Source of the DNA: Candidatus Woesearchaeota archaeon | Lineage (GTDB): Archaea > Nanobdellota > Nanobdellia > SCGC-AAA011-G17 > JACQNH01 | Length of the DNA stretch: 16,532 bases | Reading direction: 5' to 3' | Assembly: GCA_016203175.1 (NCBI GenBank) | Contig: JACQNH010000043.1 | Coordinates: forward strand, 1 to 16,532 | Shown here: piece after piece, positions 1-7,114 of the stretch | Layout of the letters: the number at the start of each line of letters is the position of its first letter | Numbering within the stretch: position 1 is the stretch's first letter | Notes under the pieces: generated by a model | What the model was told of the DNA's origin: nothing | Databases searched by the model: none | What the model saw: the letters and a program-made list of their open reading frames with translations, nothing else | Position numbers and translations under genes: made by a program

Positions 1-12
1 AAGATGGAAACT

Positions 13-29
13 TTACAAAAAACTTGTAA
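13..29. repeat. Small inverted repeat at window edge
   Basis: TTACAA and TTGTAA (13-18 and 24-29) can pair around a 5-nt loop. It lies next to the hairpin at 71-90, in a gap with no gene I can support. All three forward frames reach a stop within the first 81 bases, so the end of a gene from beyond the left edge could lie here, but nothing picks one frame. Confidence 0.3.
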
Positions 30-70
30 TATTTACGTAACATTTACAATAGAAATTAAGCAAAATTCAT

Positions 71-100
71 CTGCAATTTAAAAATTGCAGTTTTCTTTTA
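71..100 (+). terminator. Possible transcription terminator (hairpin plus T-rich tail)
   Basis: CTGCAATTT (71-79) and AAATTGCAG (82-90) are perfect complements, realistically a 7-bp stem with a 6-nt loop, followed by the T-rich stretch 91-99. It would end a plus-strand transcript entering from the left. Archaeal termination needs mainly the T-tract, so the hairpin may be incidental. Confidence 0.35.
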
Positions 101-135
101 CAGGGAATAAAAACTTTAGAAAAGTAAGATATATT

Positions 136-684
136 TTAAAGAATAAAAGTCAATAACCCAGCAATTCCAATAACAATAAAAAACATAACTTTATTCCATA
201 ATAAAACCTTACTGCCATCTAAACCAAAAAAAGGAAGCATATTAAAAAAAGCCAGCCACGAATTAATATGGTAACCAAAATTGCTGAATGGCACGTCAAT
301 AAATAAAAATAAAACAGCTAAAATTATATTGGTTATTGGACCAGCAACAGAAATCTTTCCATTTTTATCATTAGTTATATTACCAAAAATATGAACTGCA
401 CCAGGGGCTAAAAATATAAAACCAAAAAAACTTAAAACAATCCCAATTAATAACATTTTATCAAAAGATCGAAATTCAGCAAAATAACCATAATTTACAG
501 CAACAAATTTATGTGCCAATTCATGTAAAATAAATGCTGCCCCAACAATTAAAGCAATACTTAAAAATTTAATAAAAAAATCCTCAAAACTAAAACCAAA
601 GTAAACTATAAAAAATGCAATACTTACAGCTAACCAAGCTTTTAATAAGTCTTTTAACTCTTCCCTAGAAAATTTTAGTTTCAT
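136..684 (-). CDS. Site-2 protease family (M50) membrane metalloprotease
   Basis: Polytopic membrane zinc protease of 182 aa, predicted to cut substrates inside or next to the membrane. The zinc-binding HExxH motif is HELAH at residues 54-58 within a hydrophobic segment. A second conserved M50 element, AGPITN, is at 114-119. The third zinc ligand should be D156 in NMLPFFGLDG (148-157), matching the family NxxPxxxLDG motif. About four to five hydrophobic segments are visible. There is no PDZ or CBS domain, so this is a minimal archaeal-type member. The ATG at 684 is preceded by an AT-rich TATA-like box around 709-717, about 28 nt upstream, fitting a leaderless transcript. It is divergent from the secreted-protein gene at 770. 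The substrate cannot be told from sequence. Confidence 0.9.
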   Translation of the reverse strand: MKLKFSREELKDLLKAWLAVSIAFFIVYFGFSFEDFFIKFLSIALIVGAAFILHELAHKFVAVNYGYFAEFRSFDKMLLIGIVLSFFGFIFLAPGAVHIFGNITNDKNGKISVAGPITNIILAVLFLFIDVPFSNFGYHINSWLAFFNMLPFFGLDGSKVLLWNKVMFFIVIGIAGLLTFIL

Positions 685-769
685 ATCAATTCTTAAAATT
701 AAAACAACATTTAAAGTTAACTAAAGAATCATTCACTAATCTTATAAAGTCAAACATAAATTAAAAAAT

Positions 770-1804
770 ATGCGATCTAAACCTCTATCTAAAAAATTTC
801 ATTTATTTTCTAAATTACTGCTTTTATTAACGCCATTTGTTTACAGCGAACCTTTAAAAGAAATAGCATCTACAGAAAAAACAGAAAACAAAGGTTATCT
901 AAATCTAGAAAATTTAGTTCCAAAAGAAATACCAAAAGAGCAATTCAAAATAAATTCGATAACAGAACAAAAACTTAAAAAGCAAAGCTTAGAAGAAACT
1001 TTTGAAAAAAATACCTATGGAATTATAGATCTAATAACAAAAGGATTAACAGAAAAAGATTTTGATTATATTAAAAAATCATGGCCCTTACTAAATGATT
1101 ATGGTAGAAGAAAATTATTAGAAGAAATGCAAAGTAAATACAACTTAGACGTACATAAAGAAAATTTTAAACCCATACAAATAGATTTAGAAGATTCAGC
1201 AAATACTCTTACCAAAGAACAAAGAGAAAAGGCTTGGTATGGTTTGCATAAACTTGGGAACATAGATGGAACACTACAAGCTGATTTAGATGGTATAAAA
1301 GACGCAATAGCTTTAACAGTAGATAGCTTAGATAGAGTAAATGTAAATCCAGGGCCTGTTAAAAATTTTATTAATGGTTTAATCTCCACAGCAGAAATTA
1401 TAAGAAGCACAGCCGATACAGCAAATGCAGCCTATAAATCAATAGAAGAACACAATATTTATTCACCAGGAGAAACTTTGGATATAACACAAAAAACTAG
1501 GAATCTTTTAGCAGGAAAAAGAGCATTGGAAGATAGATCATTTAAATTTTTAAGAAAGATCATTCAAGGGGATTTAAATTTTGATTTTGATTTAAGAGCA
1601 AACAAATTAGGTCTAGATAGTATAAACCTTGTTATTTACAATAAACCAATAAATGATACAATGATCTTAGAGGTTTATTTCTTTGCTTTTAAAGAAGAAA
1701 ACGCCGGTTTCAGAAGATTAGACGAAGCTTTAGAAAAAACAATAACAAGTTCAGGACTAGGAACAAAATCTTACTTACCAGGTCAAATAATCAATCAAGA
1801 ATAA
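770..1804 (+). CDS. Secreted or membrane-anchored protein of unknown function
   Basis: I do not recognise this 344-aa protein. Residues 1-26 look like a Sec signal peptide: basic start, hydrophobic core LLLLLTPFV (16-24), plausible cleavage after VYS (24-26). No lipobox cysteine follows. The mature part is rich in Lys and Glu and mostly helical in appearance, with a linker-like stretch to about residue 75. There are no cysteines or clear catalytic motifs in what I can see. The ATG at 770 lies 25 nt after the centre of a TATA-like box, CTTATAAAG (741-749), supporting this start and a leaderless mRNA. It converges on ogg, with the two stop codons 1 nt apart, so the 3' ends must overlap as transcripts. 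Confidence 0.85.
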   Translation: MRSKPLSKKFHLFSKLLLLLTPFVYSEPLKEIASTEKTENKGYLNLENLVPKEIPKEQFKINSITEQKLKKQSLEETFEKNTYGIIDLITKGLTEKDFDYIKKSWPLLNDYGRRKLLEEMQSKYNLDVHKENFKPIQIDLEDSANTLTKEQREKAWYGLHKLGNIDGTLQADLDGIKDAIALTVDSLDRVNVNPGPVKNFINGLISTAEIIRSTADTANAAYKSIEEHNIYSPGETLDITQKTRNLLAGKRALEDRSFKFLRKIIQGDLNFDFDLRANKLGLDSINLVIYNKPINDTMILEVYFFAFKEENAGFRRLDEALEKTITSSGLGTKSYLPGQIINQE

Positions 1805-1805
1805 T

Positions 1806-2423
1806 TTACTTAAAAACTTTACCAGTCGCCATACTCCAAAAAAGTAAATCTAGTTCATCCATTTTAATTCGAATCTTATCACTATACTTTTTAAACATAT
1901 TTTCAATCTCAAAATATTTCTTTTTAGTTAAACTTTTAGGAATTTCATCTATAACATTTAAGTTAGTTAAACATCTTAATATATGCCTATCCAATATAGC
2001 TAAATTTTCTCTTCCAATATTACGCAAAAAATGCGAACCTTCTTTCAACCCATGACCTTTAATATTTTCAACCAACCACTCTCTTAATTTTTCATTATTC
2101 TCTTCTTTTAAATTCTCAAAAATTTTCTTCCAATTTTCCTTCATTAATGTTAAATATTCACCTTTATGGTTATGGAATCTTACTCTTCTCTGTAAAAAAT
2201 CCTGTAACTTTTTTAATTCTAAACTCTTTTCAAAGAATTTCATTTTTTTTAAATCTTCCACAATTTTCCAACATCTAAAACCATTTGACTGAGGTGTTAA
2301 AATAGTAAAACACAACTCATAAAATAAATCCTTTTCATTTTTAACACTTTTATAGCCTTTAATAGCTTCTTTAATTTCATCTTTAATTTCATTATACTTC
2401 TCAACAACTAATTTATTGTCCAT
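1806..2423 (-). CDS. ogg: 8-oxoguanine DNA glycosylase/AP lyase, archaeal Ogg2 type
   Basis: Base-excision repair enzyme of the HhH-GPD superfamily that removes 8-oxoguanine and nicks the abasic site. In the 205-aa product the catalytic lysine is K127 in GHGLKEGSHFLRN and the catalytic aspartate is D145 in LAILDRHI. Ogg2 proteins recognise 8-oxoG with a C-terminal lysine, and this protein ends ...GKVFK. The open frame extends upstream to a GTG at 2465, but I choose the ATG at 2423. A TATA-like box (2444-2452) is centred 26 nt before it, and the resulting length and catalytic positions agree with the roughly 207-aa methanogen enzyme. The longer start would overlap the decayed tail of the upstream gene. 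I see no fused domains. Confidence 0.93.
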   Translation of the reverse strand: MDNKLVVEKYNEIKDEIKEAIKGYKSVKNEKDLFYELCFTILTPQSNGFRCWKIVEDLKKMKFFEKSLELKKLQDFLQRRVRFHNHKGEYLTLMKENWKKIFENLKEENNEKLREWLVENIKGHGLKEGSHFLRNIGRENLAILDRHILRCLTNLNVIDEIPKSLTKKKYFEIENMFKKYSDKIRIKMDELDLLFWSMATGKVFK

Positions 2424-2461
2424 AAAACTATAAAATAAAATAGAATTTATAACTATTTGTA

Positions 2462-3122
2462 TCACCCAATGCTTCTAGGCGACCATGGTCTTTTATCAGC
2501 TATAGCAATAGTAATATCTATCAAAAGCATTTCCAATTTGAAGGTTTGAAATATAAGCCAATTGAGATTCATCAACACCTTTAGCCTATAACATTTTAAT
2601 TGCTTCTGGATAGTTTGCTATTACTCCTTCAATTTCTTCAGCAAGTAAAAAGTGATTATTTGGCATTATAACACTCAAGTTTAAAGCATCTAATTCTCTA
2701 TCAACATATAATCGATCATTAGAAATATGTCCTCTTGGTATTTTTACCTGAATCTTTTTAGAATTATCATACAATCGTCTTAAATCATTACAAATCCCCT
2801 TAAAATTTTTATGATCCTTTAACCCTATAAATGATTGACAAGTATGAAGAACACGAAATAGAAGCGCATATTCCATTTTTTTAGGATAACCATTTTCAAA
2901 AGCAAGTACATAAGAAGCATTCCATATAGGATTACAAGGTAAAATTAACTCAAGATTACAATTTTTAGTAGTAGAAACAATTTCTTCAAGTGCAATTGGT
3001 ATACTATGGGAAACAATAAAACCTATAACCCTATCAATAGTTTTTCTTGACTTCTCAACCACATAGGACTGTCTCTTTCTCAATTCGTAATAAAGATCAT
3101 CAAGCTGTTGCACTTCATACAA
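2462..3122 (-). pseudogene. Unknown gene with decayed 3' end (178-aa open part plus broken tail)
   Basis: The open part (3122 to 2586) encodes 178 aa that I do not recognise; it is mixed alpha/beta in appearance with no membrane segment. It ends at TAG (2586-2588), but the same frame continues with protein-like AKGVDESQLAYISNLQIG and then breaks. Exactly at the break the minus strand has a tandem GATAGATA (TATCTATC, 2515-2522). Removing one copy restores a frame reading DITIAIADKRPWSPRSIG and a TGA at 2462-2464. A nonsense codon plus a 4-nt duplication suggests an originally 217-aa gene that lost its C-terminus; the shortened protein may still be made. The start is TTG at 3122, with GGGGGA 8 nt upstream and a TATA-like box TTTTATAA at 3139-3146. 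The promoter resembles that of guaB. Confidence 0.6.
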
Positions 3123-3135
3123 AAGTTTATTCCCC

Positions 3136-3170
3136 CTTATAAAACTTTTTGTGTCCCTAAAGATATATTT
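3136..3170 (-). promoter_or_regulatory. Promoter of the decayed gene, with motif shared with guaB
   Basis: Read on the minus strand, TTTAGGGACACAAAAAG precedes a TATA-like TTTTATAA. The guaB promoter has TTTAGGACACAACAAG before TTTTTATA, and the left direct repeat has nearly the same. The element sits where a BRE or a regulator site would lie. Shared regulation is an inference. Confidence 0.5.
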
Positions 3171-3171
3171 A

Positions 3172-3231
3172 AATTATAGTATTAATATTCATTACCAATT
3201 AGGACACAACAAGATTTTTATAGAAAATAAA
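3172..3231 (+). repeat. 60-bp direct repeat, left copy (duplicate of guaB promoter)
   Basis: This matches 5531-5591 over its whole length except one C/T difference and one inserted T. It includes the AGGACACAACAAG element and TTTTTATAG TATA-like box. In this copy no gene starts at the expected distance; the next start is about 100 nt away at 3329. It therefore looks like an orphaned promoter left at the edge of the inserted 3232-5530 segment. Confidence 0.9.
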
Positions 3232-3260
3232 ATTTTAATTCTTAGAAACAAGCGGGAAAC

Positions 3261-3290
3261 CTCATCTTGCGTTCGCTTCGTTCACGCAAA
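3261..3290 (+). repeat. Hairpin resembling the interior of attC1
   Basis: CTCATCTTGCGTTCGCTTCG with the following TTCACGCAAA resembles CTCACCTTGCAGGTTCGTTC with ACCCAAA inside attC1 (15499-15525). TTGCGT/ACGCAA also forms a 6-bp stem here. No core boxes or paired arms are present, so it is at best a fragment. It is a short GC-rich patch in an AT-rich gap, inside the left edge of the repeat-bounded island. Confidence 0.3.
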
Positions 3291-3328
3291 ACAAAAACTT
3301 TTTAATCTTGCTTTTTATTCTTTATAGT

Positions 3329-4255
3329 ATGAAGAAAAAACATTTTAGGTTTTTGAGTTTAGCATTTTTCCTTTTTGGAATTTTTCTTTTATTAAACTCA
3401 AAAACAGACATTACTGGAGCCATTGTTAGAGTGTCTAGTATTCCTTTAGGTTTTAGTTCTATTTTTGGAATTGTTTTTATTTTATTTTCAGTAGTGCTTT
3501 TTATTGGTAGAGAAAATTTGGAAGAAAGATTAAAAGTAAAAAAAACATCGGTACAAAAAAGAGGAGGAAGTTATTACCTAATTAATAAAAAAACATCGGA
3601 AAGTTTTTCTCTGAAAGATATAAAAGAATTTTCAATTGATAAACATTTAAGAAGAGAACTCAGGAAAGAATACTTTTCAGATTTATTAAGACTTTATTCA
3701 GATTCAACTGAGCAAGAAAGATTTCAATATAAGAGATTTATTGAAGCTTTATCTCCAAATACTAATAGGAAGGATCTCGATAAAAGATTAAAACAATTTG
3801 CAAATGTGTATAATTTTCTTAAGGATAAATTAGCTTATATGGACCCAAAAAGGATTGACGAAGCAAAATCCTCAGATTTTTCTGATATAGTATATGTAAG
3901 ATTCGAGAATGAAAGAGATACATTATGGCCTGAAGAAGAAAGTATTGGATTTTTGCCTTTTGATGAAGTTAAGGTTAATCCTTCTAGGGGACCGTTATTT
4001 TCCGTTATCCCCAGGATTAAACTTATTCAGGATGGATACTTACTAAAAAATGGGAAAACATTAAATCCAAAATGGAGTTCTCAGAAAAGACAAGATTATC
4101 TTAGAGACAAACATGGAATTGATGTTGGTACAAGGCAAAGAAATATGATTTTTTTTCAAATTGAAAAAGATTCTAAGATAGAGAGCTTTGGTAATTACAA
4201 AAATATCATTGTAGAAAAAAAAGTTCCTCTAGTAAAAGTTATCAGAAAAAAATAA
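3329..4255 (+). CDS. Two-TM membrane protein with cytoplasmic domain, unknown function
   Basis: 308 aa. Two hydrophobic segments (about 7-22 and 38-59) are separated by a short loop containing TDITGA, followed by a soluble domain of about 245 residues rich in charge. The domain has aromatic-rich patches such as SDIVYVRFENERDTLWPEEE, but I see no enzyme motif I can name. The frame is open from a TTG at 3308. I prefer the ATG at 3329 because an AT-rich box (about 3297-3306) lies 27 nt before it and the product then starts with a normal MKKKH stop-transfer-like N-terminus. It is convergent with the ADP-ribosylglycohydrolase gene, with the stop codons abutting at 4255/4256. Both lie inside the repeat-bounded island. 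Partnership with the hydrolase is possible but unproven. Confidence 0.8.
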   Translation: MKKKHFRFLSLAFFLFGIFLLLNSKTDITGAIVRVSSIPLGFSSIFGIVFILFSVVLFIGRENLEERLKVKKTSVQKRGGSYYLINKKTSESFSLKDIKEFSIDKHLRRELRKEYFSDLLRLYSDSTEQERFQYKRFIEALSPNTNRKDLDKRLKQFANVYNFLKDKLAYMDPKRIDEAKSSDFSDIVYVRFENERDTLWPEEESIGFLPFDEVKVNPSRGPLFSVIPRIKLIQDGYLLKNGKTLNPKWSSQKRQDYLRDKHGIDVGTRQRNMIFFQIEKDSKIESFGNYKNIIVEKKVPLVKVIRKK

Positions 4256-5401
4256 TTATTTTTTAAAATAAAAAAGTTGTTTGGCCATTTTTTCCAACTC
4301 CTCCCTCTTTTCTAGTCTATCCTTTAAGTCAGAAGGGATATTGGATTCGCCAATATCTAATCCAAATAAAGCACCGGAAAATGCTGCACGTGAATCAGTA
4401 TCCCCACAATTATTGGCAGAGATCAATATGGCTTCTCTAAAATCATCACCTTTCAATACACCATAAATTGAAGAAAAAACAACATCTTCTACAAAACCAC
4501 TATTACCAATTTCTTCAATTGCAATTATTGGGGTTTTATCAGATTCAACCAAATCCCTTACTTTAGACAACTTATTTCTAATTCTCTTATTAAGCAATTG
4601 ATTTTCAAAAAGAATCATATCAAGAGTTTCTTCAGTGCTCTTTCCTTGCATAATTTCTTGTATAAAATAATTAAATAACTCCCCCATATTTGTAACATTC
4701 CTATGTGCATGGGTTATTGATAAAATAGATCTAATATCTGCCCTCTGGATTTTGTGATCTTTTCTATTCATAGAAGACATTAATGAAATAGGAATTAATC
4801 GAGGAATAGCTAAAGAACCACAATTATTTATACTATCTACGCCAGAATGATGATAATCAATTCCAGATAAAAGATTTTCTATTGCTTTTCTTGTTGTTCT
4901 TCCTATTGATCTTGCATTTCCTGAGGTATACCATTGAATTAATCTATCTGCTTGATCTTGCAGATTTAAATCACCATTGAATTCTATTAGTGATTCCAAT
5001 CCAAGGATAAGATGCTGTGTGTCATCAGTAAATTGCCCCTGTTTTAAACCTTTTCTTGGTGAAGGGAGATAATCAATAATTTTACCAGGATTTTTTGAGA
5101 ATTCTAAAGGCGCTCCCATTGAATCCCCTATTGCAAATCCCAAAATACAACCCGCCAATTTATCTTTATAGTTAAAAGATTTAGTTTGCTTTCTTCTTAA
5201 TGGATTTAAGGATTGCATTTCTTGAGAAAGTGATTCAACATAAGTATCAAAATAAGGCTTTCCTGTCTTGATTATTTTTAAAAAATCTCTATATTCTAAA
5301 CTAGAAGCATCTTCTCTTTTTGGTAAATCATATTTAGATTCATCTCCATCTTCCATATCATAAGTTAATCCTTTGCCCAATATATCTTTTTCGGTTCCCA
5401 T
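4256..5401 (-). CDS. ADP-ribosylglycohydrolase family protein
   Basis: Predicted ARH/DraG-type hydrolase, 381 aa, that removes ADP-ribose from protein or another acceptor using a binuclear metal site. The family's signature blocks are present in order: GCILGFAIGDSMGAPLE (84-100), FTDDTQ (124-129), SITHAHRN (228-235) and NNCGDTDSRAAFSGALFG (330-347), with the expected metal-binding Asp residues in FTDDT and GDTDS. The first 75 residues are a charged extension outside the family core. The ATG at 5401 lies 27 nt after a TATA-like ATTTATAAA (5424-5432). No ADP-ribosyltransferase is recognisable next to it. The convergent membrane protein is the only gene sharing its island, so the source of the modification it reverses is unknown. 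Confidence 0.9.
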   Translation of the reverse strand: MGTEKDILGKGLTYDMEDGDESKYDLPKREDASSLEYRDFLKIIKTGKPYFDTYVESLSQEMQSLNPLRRKQTKSFNYKDKLAGCILGFAIGDSMGAPLEFSKNPGKIIDYLPSPRKGLKQGQFTDDTQHLILGLESLIEFNGDLNLQDQADRLIQWYTSGNARSIGRTTRKAIENLLSGIDYHHSGVDSINNCGSLAIPRLIPISLMSSMNRKDHKIQRADIRSILSITHAHRNVTNMGELFNYFIQEIMQGKSTEETLDMILFENQLLNKRIRNKLSKVRDLVESDKTPIIAIEEIGNSGFVEDVVFSSIYGVLKGDDFREAILISANNCGDTDSRAAFSGALFGLDIGESNIPSDLKDRLEKREELEKMAKQLFYFKK

Positions 5402-5530
5402 ACTCTATTAGGATATTTAATCCATTTATAAAATTATCTATTTTTACTATTATTAAGTTACTATTCAAATAGTAGACCTTCCTGCTTTAAAAAATTAGTA
5501 CCTTCGGCAATTATCAATAATCAACAAGTG

Positions 5531-5603
5531 AATTATAGTATTAATATTCATTACTAATTTAGGACACAACAAGATTTTTATAGAAAATAAACATCAAAAA
5601 TTT
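5531..5603 (+). promoter_or_regulatory. guaB-purA promoter within right copy of the 60-bp repeat
   Basis: The repeat copy is 5531-5591. TTTTTATA (5575-5582) is centred about 25 nt before the guaB ATG at 5604, and TTTAGGACACAACAAG sits directly upstream of it. Spacing predicts transcription starting at or next to the ATG. Confidence 0.65.
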
Positions 5604-7112
5604 ATGCCTAGAATGTCTTTACTAAAAGATGAATTTTTTAATAAAATGGAAAATATTGGTCTAGCACTAACCTTTGACGATGTAAGATTAAAAACAGGTT
5701 ACACAGAAGTAATGCCAGAAGAAGTATCCCTAGAATCATTATTTTCTAGAAACATTCCATTAAAAATTCCAATAGTCAGTGCAGCTATGGACACTGTTAC
5801 AGAACATGAACTAGCAATAGAAATAGCAAAACTAGGGGGTCTTGGAATAATTCATAAAAACCTAACACCTGAAGAACAAAAAAATGAAGTTGCAAGAGTA
5901 AAATATCATCTTAATGGTCTAATTGAAAAACCAATATGTGCTAATGAAAATGAAAAAATAGAAGAAATCCTAAAAAAAAGAGAAGAAAGAGGATATACAT
6001 TTCATACTTTTCCTGTTATAAATTCAGAAGGAAAATTAGTTGGTATTTTAACAGAAAATGACTTCGATTTCTGCAATAATACCGAATTATACGCAAAAGA
6101 AGTTATGACACGACAACTAATTACTGCACATCAAGGGATAAACATACAAGAAGCTTATAAAATTATGGTAAAAGAAAAAAAGAAAGCCCTTCCATTGATA
6201 GATAAAGATAGTAATCTTGTAGGATTGTATGTATTTAGTGATGTCAAAAGAATTATTACAGGAAGTTCAAAAAATTATAATATTGATACCAAGGGTCAAT
6301 TAAGAGTTGGTGCAGCAATTGGCGTATATGACGATGCAATTGCACGTTTAGAAAAATTAATTAAAGAACACATTGATGTTGTCATTATTGATACTGCTCA
6401 TGGGGATTCAAAATCAGTAATTGAAACCTTAAAAGAAATTAAAAAATTTTATCCCGAACTAGATGTTGTCACTGGAAACATTTCAGAACCAGAATCAGCA
6501 GAAAGATTAATAAAAGCAGGAGCAGACGGAATAAAAGTTGGACAAGGACCAGGTTCCATATGCACAACAAGAATTATCGCAGGCATAGGCTGTCCTCAAG
6601 TAACTGCAGTCTATAATTGTTCTAAAATTTGTGACGAATATAATATTCCGTTATGTGCAGATGGTGGATTAAGATACTCCGGAGATATTCCAGTTGCTAT
6701 TGGTACAGGAGCTAACTCAGTTATGATGGGGAGCATGTTAGCAGGAACAAAAGAAGCACCTGGGGAAATAGTGTTTTTAGAAGGGCGTCAATGGAAATCT
6801 TATAGAGGCATGGGATCATTAGCAGCTATGACAACAAATAGAGGATCAAGAGAAAGGTATGGTGTTAAAAAAGAATTAGTTCCAGAAGGTGTAGAAGGTT
6901 TAGTTCCATACAAAGGCGAATTAAAAGATATTTTATTTCAATATGTAGGGGGTTTAAAAAAAGGTATGGGCTATGTTGGTGCCAAAAACATTAATGAATT
7001 AAGAGAAAAAGCTGATTTTCTATATTTTTCTTCCGCAGGACAAAGAGAATCACATCCACATGATATTTTAATAACAAAAGATCCACCAAATTATAAAAGT
7101 GAGGGAGCATAA
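5604..7112 (+). CDS. guaB: IMP dehydrogenase
   Basis: Catalyses NAD-dependent oxidation of IMP to XMP, the committed step to GMP. The 502-aa length is normal for a CBS-containing enzyme. N-terminal barrel part with LTFDDVRL (22-29) and SAAMDTVTE (59-67); a CBS pair inserted at about 105-225 (TFPVINSEGKLVGILT and ALPLIDKDSNLVGLY); NAD-site D263 in IIDTAHGD; catalytic loop GPGSICTT (316-322 core) with nucleophile C320; mobile flap GMGSLAAM...RGSRERYG with the Arg418-Tyr419 pair. All catalytic residues I looked for are present. The ATG at 5604 fits the TATA spacing better than the second ATG at 5613. It is followed by purA after 2 nt, so the two form an operon. Confidence 0.97.
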   Translation: MPRMSLLKDEFFNKMENIGLALTFDDVRLKTGYTEVMPEEVSLESLFSRNIPLKIPIVSAAMDTVTEHELAIEIAKLGGLGIIHKNLTPEEQKNEVARVKYHLNGLIEKPICANENEKIEEILKKREERGYTFHTFPVINSEGKLVGILTENDFDFCNNTELYAKEVMTRQLITAHQGINIQEAYKIMVKEKKKALPLIDKDSNLVGLYVFSDVKRIITGSSKNYNIDTKGQLRVGAAIGVYDDAIARLEKLIKEHIDVVIIDTAHGDSKSVIETLKEIKKFYPELDVVTGNISEPESAERLIKAGADGIKVGQGPGSICTTRIIAGIGCPQVTAVYNCSKICDEYNIPLCADGGLRYSGDIPVAIGTGANSVMMGSMLAGTKEAPGEIVFLEGRQWKSYRGMGSLAAMTTNRGSRERYGVKKELVPEGVEGLVPYKGELKDILFQYVGGLKKGMGYVGAKNINELREKADFLYFSSAGQRESHPHDILITKDPPNYKSEGA

Positions 7113-7114
7113 AA

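Noticed and set aside
1..81. End of a gene entering from the left edge
   Set aside because: All three forward frames are open only briefly (stops at 27-29, 37-39 and 79-81) and none has recognisable protein features, so no frame can be chosen.
1099..1410. 103-codon open frame on the minus strand
   Set aside because: It lies entirely opposite the secreted-protein gene and reads like low-quality antisense sequence.
2586..2588. In-frame TAG as a possible pyrrolysine or readthrough codon
   Set aside because: The frame after it also breaks 22 codons later at a GATA duplication. That fits gene decay better than programmed recoding, and no pyrrolysine genes are in the window.
4281..4466. 61-codon open frame opposite the ADP-ribosylglycohydrolase gene
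   Set aside because: Antisense to conserved catalytic motifs of a real gene; no promoter or homology features.
5445..5520. Terminator or operator in the gap before guaB (ACTATT/AATAGT)
   Set aside because: The palindrome leaves only a 2-nt loop and lies in no clear relation to either neighbouring promoter.
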